A stretch of 6,444 bases of DNA from an uncultured Clostridia bacterium (GCA_946006895.1 CAMFZO010000091.1:1-6444); one strand, 5' to 3'; shown: positions 1-6,310, counted from the first letter of the stretch. The notes: generated from the letters alone by a model not told the origin. Made by a program: numbers and translations.

Positions 1-2223
1 AGCGTTATGGAGGCGACGCGCCGGGGCCTGCTTAACGGCATGGGGCCGGAGATCTTCCTGCCTCAGGAGCACACTACCCGCGCCATGCTCCTGACCGTGC
101 TCTACCGCATGGCAGGAGAGCCGGAGACGGACGGTGCCCTTTTCCCGGACGTTCCCGCCAAGGCATGGTATGCCAAGGCAGTGGCGTGGGGCACGAAAAA
201 CGAGATCGCCAAGGGCTTTGAGGACGGCACCTTCCGTCCGGACGAGCCGGTCAGCCGGGAGCAGACGGCGGCGCTGCTGTACCGTTATGCGGCTTACTGC
301 GGCTATGACGTCAGCCCACGGGAGACTCGGGAGGGCTTTGCCGATGCCGCGCAGGTCCAAAGCTGGTCGCGTGATGCCGTGCAGTGGGCCGTGGCGGCAG
401 GGCTGCTCGGCGGCATGAAGGAAGGGGAGCGGCAGATGCTCAAGCCCGGCGGCTATACGACACGTGCGGAGCTTGCCACGATCCTGTGCCGCTTCTGCGA
501 CGCCTTTCCCAGCGTGCCGGTGCTGACCGTAGGCTATCTTCCCCTGGACAACCGTCCGGTCAATGACCTGCGGCCTGTTTATCAGGCCCAAAGCGTCGGC
601 TGGGAGATCCTGATGCCGGAGGAATCGCTCTATGCCACGCGGCTGGACGGACAGGACCCCAATCCCAATGGCCTGACCTGCGGCGACCGGGAGGGCCTGC
701 TTGCCTGGCTCAAGGAGAATGAGGCGCAGTGCGACGTGCTAGTCATCAGCCTGGACCAGCTTCTCTCCGGCGGCCTGGTCAGCAGCCGATGGCTCAACAA
801 CACGGATTTGGAGTGGGAATATGCTGCCATCGACTATCTGGCGGAGCTGTCGGAGCGCAAACCGGTCTATGTTTTTGACACCGTGATGCGTCTGGCCTCC
901 ACCATGGGCTACGGCGGCCTGAACTGGACGGAGTACAGCCTGTTCCGCCAGTACGGCGCTGCTGCACGGCAGGAGCTGAGCGGTGAGGCGCTGACGATAG
1001 AGAATATCATCGCCGGTTATCCCTACGGCGAAAACGGTACGCAGATCGTGACGGAGCTGTCGGAGGAGCAGGTGAGTGCCTATCTGGACGCACGGGCCAG
1101 AAAGCTCCGGCTGGCAGACCGACTGCTGGAAAAGTCCGAAAGCTTCCGCTATTACCTCATCGGAGTGGACGATTCGATCCCCCACAGATCCATCCAGACC
1201 AACGAGATCGCCTATCTGAACAACCGCCTCGGCAAAAACGCCGCGCTGTTCTGCGGCACGGATGAATTGGGTATGATGGCACTGGCGAGAGCCTACGGCG
1301 ACCTGTGCCCGGAGAAGCTACGCCTCACCGTGCGCTACTTCGGCACACAGGCAGACGGCAGCGCCGATTCCTTCGACACAGCGACGTTGCGCGAATCGGT
1401 GGAGCAGCATATTGCGGCCCTGGGTGCTGAACTGGTGGAGAGCGACGGTGACGCCGAGGTTCTGGTCCTGACCCGGGGCTACGCCCAGGAGGACCTGGAC
1501 GGGTATCTCCTGGCCTGGCAGGAGAACATGGCCGCCGGACGCTATAGCATCGTGCTGGGCACCACCGGCGGCGGCAGCCACCGTCAGTCCGTGGTCGACG
1601 CCATGTCCCTGACTTTTCTGATGGGCTACAGCGATTGGGGGACGACGGGCAATACGGTGGGCATCGGGCTTTCCATGGGTGCCATGCGGTGGTACCGGAT
1701 GCGCTACATTAACAGCCTGACTGAGGCGGAAAATGAGGCCTTTGCAAAGGAACTGGTGTTTGCCTTTGTCAAGGACGAGGCATATTGTCACGGCTGTCGC
1801 AGCTCGCTCCAGGACCTGACGCCTGCCGGAATCGAGGCGGCCCTGATGAATGAGCCGCTGACCGGACAGATCCTGGAAAGAATTGCGGGCAGCACCCTTG
1901 CGTCGCAGGACGATTTCTACACCGTGCCGACACCCCGCCTGGAGAACTTCCATGCGCCGTTCGGCCGCAGCTATGAGATCGAGGCATATTGTCACGGCTG
2001 TCGCAGCTCGCTCCAGGACCTGACGCCTGCCGGAATCGAGGCGGCCCTGATGAATGAGCCGCTGACCGGACAGATCCTGGAAAGAATTGCGGGCAGCACC
2101 CTTGCGTCGCAGGACGATTTCTACACCGTGCCGACACCCCGCCTGGAGAACTTCCATGCGCCGTTCGGCCGCAGCTATGAGATCGACTTCGACGTGGTTT
2201 TCTCCGAACCGACCGAAGAATAA
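1..2223 (+). CDS. SLH-repeat, DUF4127-domain cell-surface protein (5' partial)
   Basis: Reading frame 1 is open from the first base. The ATG at 7 lies inside an SLH repeat (S-V-M-E-A-T-R-R-G-L-L-N-G), so the real start and any signal peptide are probably upstream. Numbering from that ATG, there is a broken first SLH repeat to about residue 37, a second at 46-95 (FPDV, WY, GTFRP, SREQ) and a third at 111-163 (FADA, GLLGG, TTRAEL). SLH repeats are known to bind secondary cell-wall polymers, which implies a surface location. Residues from about 172 to the end match DUF4127: LPLDNRPVN at 178-186, a GGLVSSR motif, VDDSIPH, GTDELG and YSDWGTTGNT. The function of DUF4127 is unknown, and no catalytic role is claimed. 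The C-terminal part is present twice in tandem (68 residues each), so the protein is 68 residues longer than its unduplicated parent. The stop is TAA at 2221-2223, just before a hairpin shared with the convergent serpin gene. Confidence 0.9.
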   Translation, partial: SVMEATRRGLLNGMGPEIFLPQEHTTRAMLLTVLYRMAGEPETDGALFPDVPAKAWYAKAVAWGTKNEIAKGFEDGTFRPDEPVSREQTAALLYRYAAYCGYDVSPRETREGFADAAQVQSWSRDAVQWAVAAGLLGGMKEGERQMLKPGGYTTRAELATILCRFCDAFPSVPVLTVGYLPLDNRPVNDLRPVYQAQSVGWEILMPEESLYATRLDGQDPNPNGLTCGDREGLLAWLKENEAQCDVLVISLDQLLSGGLVSSRWLNNTDLEWEYAAIDYLAELSERKPVYVFDTVMRLASTMGYGGLNWTEYSLFRQYGAAARQELSGEALTIENIIAGYPYGENGTQIVTELSEEQVSAYLDARARKLRLADRLLEKSESFRYYLIGVDDSIPHRSIQTNEIAYLNNRLGKNAALFCGTDELGMMALARAYGDLCPEKLRLTVRYFGTQADGSADSFDTATLRESVEQHIAALGAELVESDGDAEVLVLTRGYAQEDLDGYLLAWQENMAAGRYSIVLGTTGGGSHRQSVVDAMSLTFLMGYSDWGTTGNTVGIGLSMGAMRWYRMRYINSLTEAENEAFAKELVFAFVKDEAYCHGCRSSLQDLTPAGIEAALMNEPLTGQILERIAGSTLASQDDFYTVPTPRLENFHAPFGRSYEIEAYCHGCRSSLQDLTPAGIEAALMNEPLTGQILERIAGSTLASQDDFYTVPTPRLENFHAPFGRSYEIDFDVVFSEPTEE
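1776..2186. repeat. Perfect 204-bp in-frame tandem duplication inside the DUF4127 gene
   Basis: Unit 1 is 1776-1979 and unit 2 is 1980-2183. Identity continues 3 bases further to 2186, giving 207 matched bases at period 204. I compared the units base by base and saw no difference. The trinucleotide CGA lies at 1776-1778, 1980-1982 and 2184-2186, so the duplication is bounded by 3 bp of microhomology. The period is exactly 68 codons and keeps the frame. Each unit runs from E-A-Y-C-H-G-C to G-R-S-Y-E-I. Complete lack of divergence, even at silent sites, means a very recent event or an assembly artefact. Confidence 0.97.
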
Positions 2224-2259
2224 GAAAACGGGCGCCCTGCCGCTGTGCAGGACGCCCGT
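2221..2259 (-). terminator. Intrinsic terminator of the serpin gene, between convergent genes
   Basis: Bases 2228-2240 pair with 2247-2259 (13 positions, one C/A mismatch) around a 6-base loop. Read on the minus strand, the stem is followed at once by TTTTCTTA, so it works best for the serpin gene, whose stop codon lies 7 bases before the stem. The plus-strand side has only a weak T-rich tail, but the hairpin begins 4 bases after the DUF4127 gene's stop and may also serve it. Confidence 0.82.
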
Positions 2260-2266
2260 GTGCTGT

Positions 2267-3538
2267 CTATTCGCTGATGCTGTTGACCACGCCGAGGAAC
2301 ACAACGGCCTCTGTCTCCCGATCCACAATGGCCATGACGTAGGGCCGATTCAGGATCACCGTGTGGTCATAGCTTTGCATGGGAGCGCCGTAGCGGGTGA
2401 TGGCCGCCGTTACCGCTGCCGCTTCCGTACCGTCCTCGTCCACCTTCATATAGGTCTTGTGCAGTACCTCGTCAATGTACTGGGGCGTGTCGCTGATACG
2501 GCTGAAATCGGCGTCTGCCCGGGAAAAGGCGTCGGAAATGCCCATGGCTGCCAGGGCTTGATTCAGCTCCGCCGAGGTCTCGATCTTGTACTTCGGCATA
2601 GCGGTGGAGACGCGACATTCCTCTGCGTTTTTTATGGTGCTAAGAAGCGACGCGCCGGTCAGAGAGGCCAGATATTCCTCCGTGGGGACATTATCGTTGG
2701 GCAGCAGGGCCGCATAGCAGTAGCGCCCGCCGGCGTAATCCTTGACAAAGCCGGTGGCCAGACCATCGTCCAGATAGAGCTGTTCGGTCTTGTGCATCAT
2801 CTCCACTGTCTGCTCCGTGCCGTCGGCGGCGGTAAAGGTGCCCTCACGGACATCGGCGGTTTTGTAGGGCGCGGCCCATTTGGCGTCAAAGGTCAGGGCG
2901 TTGAGAAGAACCATGGAGCTGTCGCCGCCGAGCCGTTCCAGGATCTGCTTGATCCGTCCGGCGGTGTGGTCGCTGACCCAGCCGTTGATGTCCGCCACGG
3001 TTTGGGCGTCAAAGGCCGCCTTGTAGATCTCCGCGCCGAAGTAGTCGGTGTTGGTCTGCAAAAATTCTTCCCGGACGGCGAACTGCTCCACATCGCGCAT
3101 CCAGATGGAATTGGCGCTGACCAGCTCGTCGCCTGTGTTTCCCTCACAGGCGTACAGGAACGCGTTCAAATCCCCGACGGAAAGCCCAAAAGCGGCCTCC
3201 AACTGCGAAAGGGTCTTGCCGTCTGCACCGTTGGCGACCATGGCCATGGCGGTCAGGACGCTGTAGGGCGAGAGAATACAGTTTTCTCCGCCATGGTAGG
3301 CATTTTGCAGCAGACGGACGGAAAAGTCCGCCGCAGCCTGAGATACGGCGTCATCTGCAGAGACTGCCGCCACAGGCGCGGCAGTGACCGACGCCGTCAG
3401 CTCGACGGTTTTGGCCCCGTCTGCGGTTTTCAGCGCCGGCTCAGCTTCCGGGCTTTCCGGAGACGTCTGCGGGTCAGAACAGCCGCAGAGCTGCAGACCC
3501 AAGGCAGCCAGCAGCAGAAAAACGAGCAATTTTTTCAT
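2267..3538 (-). CDS. Serpin-family protease inhibitor, predicted lipoprotein
   Basis: This 423-residue protein is about full serpin length plus a leader. Residues 1-20 form a lipoprotein signal: MKK, a Leu-rich core, then a lipobox L-C-G-C with the lipid-carrying Cys at 20. A Pro/Glu/Ser-rich linker follows. Serpin landmarks appear in order: ILSPYSVLTAMAMVANGADG, INGWVSDHTAGRI, VLLNALTFDAKW, the MPKYKIE strand, and a hinge GTEAAAVTAA at 370-379. The Ala-rich hinge after Gly-Thr-Glu is typical of inhibitory serpins, which trap serine or cysteine proteases by loop insertion. The reactive bond should lie near RYGAPM (382-387), but loop length differs from classic serpins, so P1 cannot be fixed. 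The expected location is the outer face of the membrane. ATG 3538 is preceded by a strong AAGGAGG with an 8-base spacer. The gene stands alone between two terminators. A protective role against host or competitor proteases is inference. Confidence 0.95.
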   Translation of the reverse strand: MKKLLVFLLLAALGLQLCGCSDPQTSPESPEAEPALKTADGAKTVELTASVTAAPVAAVSADDAVSQAAADFSVRLLQNAYHGGENCILSPYSVLTAMAMVANGADGKTLSQLEAAFGLSVGDLNAFLYACEGNTGDELVSANSIWMRDVEQFAVREEFLQTNTDYFGAEIYKAAFDAQTVADINGWVSDHTAGRIKQILERLGGDSSMVLLNALTFDAKWAAPYKTADVREGTFTAADGTEQTVEMMHKTEQLYLDDGLATGFVKDYAGGRYCYAALLPNDNVPTEEYLASLTGASLLSTIKNAEECRVSTAMPKYKIETSAELNQALAAMGISDAFSRADADFSRISDTPQYIDEVLHKTYMKVDEDGTEAAAVTAAITRYGAPMQSYDHTVILNRPYVMAIVDRETEAVVFLGVVNSISE

Positions 3539-3553
3539 AGGAGCCTCCTCCTT
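3539..3553 (-). promoter_or_regulatory. Serpin ribosome binding site in a small possible hairpin
   Basis: The minus strand reads AAGGAGGAGGCTCCT directly before the ATG at 3538. The Shine-Dalgarno core AGGAG (3548-3552) can pair with CTCCT (3539-3543) around a 4-base loop, which would partly hide the ribosome site. I saw no convincing -35/-10 pair in the short space between this site and the terminator at 3593-3632. Confidence 0.6.
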
Positions 3554-3592
3554 GCTTTTTTCTTTATGACGTGCGGGAGAGGAAAAAGTTCC

Positions 3593-3632
3593 AAAAAACT
3601 TCGGCGCACTGCAAGACCACAGTGCGCCGAAG
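3593..3632 (-). terminator. Strong intrinsic terminator after the zinc-ribbon gene
   Basis: Bases 3599-3610 pair perfectly with 3621-3632 (12 bp, GC-rich) around a 10-base loop. On the minus strand the stem is followed at once by six T residues (complement of 3593-3598). It starts 2 bases after the zinc-ribbon stop codon and ends the pgsA-like/zinc-ribbon operon before the serpin gene. Confidence 0.93.
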
Positions 3633-3634
3633 GT

Positions 3635-3823
3635 CTATGTCCTTCTCAGGAAGATCTCTCCGCAGCGGCGGCAGACGACCTTGGTCTGTCCCCGTCCCAC
3701 CGGGACGGACTGCACCGAACGGCAGGCGGGACAGCGGAAAAAGCGCTTCTGGGGGCCGTTGCGCAGGCGGTTGCCGATCCGCTCCCGGCGGTCCACCCAA
3801 AAGGCCAGAAACCGCCGTCTCAC
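3635..3823 (-). CDS. Small basic zinc-ribbon protein
   Basis: This is a 62-residue protein with a very basic N-terminal half, rich in Arg, and a C-terminal zinc ribbon: C31-P-A-C34 and C51-R-R-C54-G, with a basic/Gly stretch between the pairs. The four cysteines should bind one zinc. I recall similar C-terminal ribbons in small clostridial proteins encoded beside pgsA-type genes, often behind hydrophobic segments; here only a short N-terminal piece is present and no membrane segment is visible. The start is GTG 3823, which overlaps the upstream gene's TGA as GTGA. No good ribosome binding site precedes it, so translation by coupling or re-initiation is likely. The TAG stop at 3635-3637 touches a strong terminator. 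The function is unknown; nucleic-acid or protein binding is only a guess from charge and fold. It could be overlooked as noise, but the Cys pattern, the overlap and the terminator support a real gene. Confidence 0.8.
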   Translation of the reverse strand: MRRRFLAFWVDRRERIGNRLRNGPQKRFFRCPACRSVQSVPVGRGQTKVVCRRCGEIFLRRT

Positions 3824-4434
3824 TGCGTTTCACGCGGCTTTTGCACCCGTGCCTCCCGCAGTATCCTGGAAAAATAGATGAAATATTTCACAAAGGACAG
3901 AAGGACCAGCGCGCAGATCACGATGGAATCCACCAGAACAAAGGTGGGGTTGGCGGGAACGCCGAAGACCGGCTCCCACAGAATGAGCACGAACATGGAC
4001 AGGTAGATGACCACGGTGCACAGCTTGCCGTACCAGCCGGCGGAATAGACGCTGTGGGTCCGATGCAGGGCAATCAGCGTCATGATGCCGATGAAGCACT
4101 CCTTGAAGATCAGCACCGCCAGCACCCACCAGTAGTTGCGCATCAGGCAGAACAGCACAACGATCTGGGTAAGCTTGTCGGCAATGGGGTCAATGGCCTT
4201 GCCGAAATCGGAGACCAGATGAAAGGTGCGGGCGATCCAGCCGTCGATAACATCCGTCGCGCCGGACAGCAGCAGCATCCCAAAGGCCCACCAGTAATTC
4301 TCCGTTTCAAACAGGTAGACGATCAGCGGTATGAGCGCCAGTCGCACAAAACTCAGCAGATTTGGCAGTGTGAAGATACGATCCGTATCCACGCGCTGCG
4401 CCTGCTCCACCTGCTTGCGTTCATCCTCACTCAA
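3820..4434 (-). CDS. CDP-alcohol phosphatidyltransferase (PgsA-like phospholipid synthase)
   Basis: This integral membrane enzyme is predicted to transfer a phosphatidyl group from CDP-diacylglycerol to an alcohol, most likely glycerol 3-phosphate in phosphatidylglycerol synthesis. Numbered from the TTG start (204 residues), the full family motif D-x2-D-G-x2-A-R-x8-G-x3-D-x3-D is present: D61, D64, G65, A68, R69, G78, D82, D86. The aspartates coordinate the catalytic metals in this family. The N-terminal TLPNLLSFVRLALIP and the later WYGKLCTV segment are typical, and about six hydrophobic segments fit the family. I chose TTG 4434 because GGAGGAGGG (4442-4450) sits 7 bases upstream. The in-frame ATG at 4458 (212 residues) has no ribosome site and lies at or near the likely transcript start. 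The stop overlaps the zinc-ribbon start. A cardiolipin synthase of the same superfamily, or a second PgsA paralogue, is possible, so no symbol is given. Confidence 0.92.
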   Translation of the reverse strand: MSEDERKQVEQAQRVDTDRIFTLPNLLSFVRLALIPLIVYLFETENYWWAFGMLLLSGATDVIDGWIARTFHLVSDFGKAIDPIADKLTQIVVLFCLMRNYWWVLAVLIFKECFIGIMTLIALHRTHSVYSAGWYGKLCTVVIYLSMFVLILWEPVFGVPANPTFVLVDSIVICALVLLSFVKYFIYFSRILREARVQKPRETQ

Positions 4435-4441
4435 GGAAAAT

Positions 4442-4450
4442 CCCTCCTCC
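4442..4450 (-). promoter_or_regulatory. Ribosome binding site that decides the pgsA-like start
   Basis: GGAGGAGGG on the minus strand lies 7 bases before TTG 4434, which is ideal spacing. The same bases would fall inside the coding region if the ATG at 4458 were used; that ATG is preceded only by an A-run. Confidence 0.75.
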
Positions 4451-4463
4451 AGGGTCATTTTTT

Positions 4464-4494
4464 TCTATATCATAGTATAGGCCGGGAATATCAA
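4464..4494 (-). promoter_or_regulatory. Probable promoter of the pgsA-like/zinc-ribbon operon
   Basis: On the minus strand a TTGATA (4489-4494, one base from the -35 consensus) precedes overlapping -10-like elements: TATACT (4474-4479), TATGAT (4469-4474) and an extended TG-A-TATAGA (4464-4472). The spacings from TTGATA are 9, 14 and 19 bases, none ideal, so the exact element is uncertain. A second TTGATA at 4500-4505 lies 20 bases from TATACT. Any of these would start the transcript at or just before the ATG at 4458, which fits translation from TTG 4434. Confidence 0.5.
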
Positions 4495-4506
4495 CTGAAT
4501 ATCAAC
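4486..4506. repeat. 10-bp direct repeat at 11-bp spacing, candidate response-regulator site
   Basis: GAATATCAAC occurs exactly at 4486-4495 and again at 4497-4506, one helical turn apart. A poorer third copy (7 of 10 bases) is in phase at 4508-4517, but that stretch is A/T-rich. Tandem direct repeats with 11-bp phasing are the usual binding geometry of OmpR/PhoB-type dimers, and a regulator of that family is encoded next door. The repeats overlap the TTGATA -35-like elements of the divergent operon. Binding itself is inference. Confidence 0.55.
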
Positions 4507-4556
4507 GGAAAATAAAATTTCATTAAAAAATGGATTTTTCTTTTCAAAGGGTCAGG

Positions 4557-4565
4557 TGCTATGAT
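4557..4565 (+). promoter_or_regulatory. Probable extended -10 promoter of the two-component operon
   Basis: TGCTATGAT is an extended -10 (TG-N-TATGAT, one base from consensus). The -35 position is only T-rich, as often seen with extended -10 promoters. The start site would fall near 4572, giving a short leader with the ribosome site GGAGGG at 4577-4582. An overlapping TACAAT (4565-4570) with TTTTCA (4541-4546) at 18 bases is an alternative, but it would start transcription inside the ribosome site. Confidence 0.5.
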
Positions 4566-4576
4566 ACAATAAAAAT

Positions 4577-4582
4577 GGAGGG
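4577..4582 (+). promoter_or_regulatory. Ribosome binding site that decides the response regulator start
   Basis: GGAGGG ends directly against the ATG at 4583, leaving no spacer, but is 6 bases from the in-frame ATG at 4589. The second ATG is therefore the likely start and removes two residues (Met-Phe). Confidence 0.75.
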
Positions 4583-4588
4583 ATGTTT

Positions 4589-5266
4589 ATGTTCAAGATA
4601 CTGGTTGCTGAGGACGATGCGCAGCTCCAGCAGCTTTTCTGCCGTGTTCTGACCCGCAGCGGCTTTACAGCCCTTGGAGCGTCAGACGGCGTTGCCGCGC
4701 TGGATATATTGGAGCATGAATCCATTGACCTGATTATTTCCGACATCATGATGCCCCGGATGGACGGCTATACGCTCAGCCGCAGCCTGCGGGAGGCGGG
4801 AAACCACATCCCCGTGCTGATGATCACCGCCAAGGACGGCTTTCAGGATATGCAGACGGGCTTTTTGTCGGGGGCGGACGACTATATGGTCAAGCCCATC
4901 AACGTCAACGAGCTGGTCCTGCGGGTCAACGCCCTGCTGCGCCGGGCAAAGATGGTGGCCGAGCGCCGCCAGTGCATCGGCGCGACGGTGTTTGATTTCG
5001 ACGCCTTTTCCGTCCGCAGCGGGGAGGAGGAGACGGTCCTGCCGCAGAAGGAATTTCTGCTTCTTTACAAGCTGATCTCCTCACCGGGCCATATTTTTAC
5101 CCGGCAGCAGTTGATGGACGATATATGGGGGCCTGATTCCCAGACCGATCCCCGGACGGTGGACGTGCATATCAACCGTCTGCGCGACCGCTTCCGCAAT
5201 AATGCGGACTTTGAGATCATGACGGTGCGCGGCATAGGCTATAAGGCGGTAAAGCGCCATGGATAA
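4589..5266 (+). CDS. OmpR/PhoB-family response regulator
   Basis: This is a cytoplasmic DNA-binding protein of 225 residues, the standard OmpR-family length. The receiver domain spans residues 1 to about 118. It has the acidic pair D9-D10, the phospho-acceptor D52 in SDIMMP, the switch T80 in MITAK, and K102 in the VKP motif. The C-terminal winged-helix domain runs from about 127 to 222, with the recognition helix around TVDVHINRLRDRF and the closing wing TVRGIGYKA. Phosphorylation by the downstream kinase should promote dimer binding to direct repeats. The start at 4589 is chosen by ribosome-site spacing. The gene overlaps the kinase gene by 8 bases, so the two are translated from one message. 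The target genes are not known. The divergent intergenic region holds a repeat of the right geometry, which suggests autoregulation and possibly control of the phospholipid operon; both are inference. Confidence 0.96.
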   Translation: MFKILVAEDDAQLQQLFCRVLTRSGFTALGASDGVAALDILEHESIDLIISDIMMPRMDGYTLSRSLREAGNHIPVLMITAKDGFQDMQTGFLSGADDYMVKPINVNELVLRVNALLRRAKMVAERRQCIGATVFDFDAFSVRSGEEETVLPQKEFLLLYKLISSPGHIFTRQQLMDDIWGPDSQTDPRTVDVHINRLRDRFRNNADFEIMTVRGIGYKAVKRHG

Positions 5267-6284
5267 AAAAATGTCGCCTCGGATGCGGGTCTATTATTCC
5301 CTCATCGTCGTGATCATCATTCTCTTTTCCGGCGCCATGGTCACCGGCGTGCTGTTCCTCTGCGATATGCTGGGCGTCAACTACCATTTGAGCTTCACCA
5401 CCCTCGTCTCCATTTTTGTGGTAGCGGCGGTGGCCGGCGGTATGGTGAGCATTTTCGTTGGCAGGCGCGTCCTGGCTCCCATGGTCAAGCTGAGCAAGGC
5501 ATCTACACAGGTGGCGCGGGGAGATTTTACCGTCACGGTCAGCGATTCCAGCAAGCTGGAGGAGGTCCAGACCACCTTCCGCAACTTTAACGCTATGGTC
5601 CGGGAGTTGGGGAGCATCGCTACATTGAGCAATGACTTTGTGGCCAATGTCTCCCACGAATTCAAGACGCCCCTGACCGCCATTGAGGGCTATGCCATGC
5701 TGCTGCAGGATCCGGGCCTCTCGGAAGCGGAGCGGCAGGAATATCTGGAAATGATTCTGAGCAGCGTCCACCGCTTGACCACACTGACGGGCAATATTCT
5801 GATGCTGTCAAAGATCGAGAATAAATCCATTGCCGAGCAGTACAAGGACTTCCGCCTGGACGAGCAGCTCCGGCAGGCGGTGGTGGCGCTGGCACCTGAG
5901 TGGTCCGAAAAGGGGATCACCTTTGACGCGGTGCTGGACCCGGTCAGCTTCCGGGGCTGCGAGGGGCTTCTGACCCACGTTTGGTCAAACCTGCTGAGCA
6001 ACGCTGTGAAGTTCAGCGAGCCGGGGCAGGAGATTCAACTGCGGCTGCTGGATCAGAAGGAGTGCGTCGTAGTCAGCGTGTCCGACCATGGCTGCGGCAT
6101 GACCGAAGACGTCTGCCAACGGATCTTTGAGAAATTCTACCAGGGAGACACCTCCCACAAGTCCGAGGGCAACGGCCTGGGCCTGGCGCTGGTCAAGCGG
6201 ATCGTGGAGCTGTCCGACGGCGTCATTGAGGTCCAGAGCGCGCCCGGAAAGGGCTCCACCTTCCGGGTGATCCTGCCGAAATGA
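5259..6284 (+). CDS. HAMP-containing sensor histidine kinase
   Basis: This 341-residue membrane kinase is the partner of the upstream response regulator. Two transmembrane segments (about 13-35 and 45-67) are joined by an outside loop of only about nine residues, so there is no separate extracellular sensor domain. A HAMP linker follows (about 68-120, with the typical APMVKLSKA and RGDF). The H-box has H133 in VSHEFKTPLT, the site of autophosphorylation. The ATP-binding domain has the N-box N248 (NLLSNAVKF), G1 box D276-H-G-C-G280, F-box IFEKFYQGD and G2 box G304-N-G-L-G308. All key residues are present, so it should be active. ATG 5259 overlaps the regulator's stop by 8 bases, with a weak AAGGCGG 9 bases upstream; coupled translation is likely. 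The short loop points to sensing within or next to the membrane, or through a partner protein. The signal is unknown. Confidence 0.95.
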   Translation: MDKKMSPRMRVYYSLIVVIIILFSGAMVTGVLFLCDMLGVNYHLSFTTLVSIFVVAAVAGGMVSIFVGRRVLAPMVKLSKASTQVARGDFTVTVSDSSKLEEVQTTFRNFNAMVRELGSIATLSNDFVANVSHEFKTPLTAIEGYAMLLQDPGLSEAERQEYLEMILSSVHRLTTLTGNILMLSKIENKSIAEQYKDFRLDEQLRQAVVALAPEWSEKGITFDAVLDPVSFRGCEGLLTHVWSNLLSNAVKFSEPGQEIQLRLLDQKECVVVSVSDHGCGMTEDVCQRIFEKFYQGDTSHKSEGNGLGLALVKRIVELSDGVIEVQSAPGKGSTFRVILPK

Positions 6285-6310
6285 TCCATGCCCTGCACCA
6301 GTTCACCGTA

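Noticed and set aside
1776..2186. Possible CRISPR or mobile-element origin of the tandem repeat
   Set aside because: There are only two abutting coding units, with no spacers, no terminal inverted repeats and no transposase. A simple tandem duplication explains it.
1318..2328. Long minus-strand open frame of 336 codons, including the duplicated block
   Set aside because: It is antisense to the DUF4127 gene, which has clear family motifs. The composition is low-complexity Arg/Gly/His and the frame is open because of high GC.
3564..3833. Alternative minus-strand frame of 89 codons over the zinc-ribbon gene
   Set aside because: It runs through the strong terminator at 3593-3632 and lacks the paired-cysteine pattern found in the overlapping frame.
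2087..3877. Plus-strand open frame of 596 codons
   Set aside because: It lies opposite the serpin and zinc-ribbon genes and runs through two terminators. It shows no recognisable domain, and the opposite strand carries unmistakable serpin motifs.
3571..4515. Plus-strand open frame of 314 codons
   Set aside because: It is antisense to the pgsA-like gene, is rich in Gln/His/Arg without motifs, and crosses the promoter region.
5217..5771. Minus-strand open frame of 184 codons opposite the kinase
   Set aside because: It is a shadow of the kinase gene, rich in His/Gln/Asp, with no domain or ribosome site that I can see.
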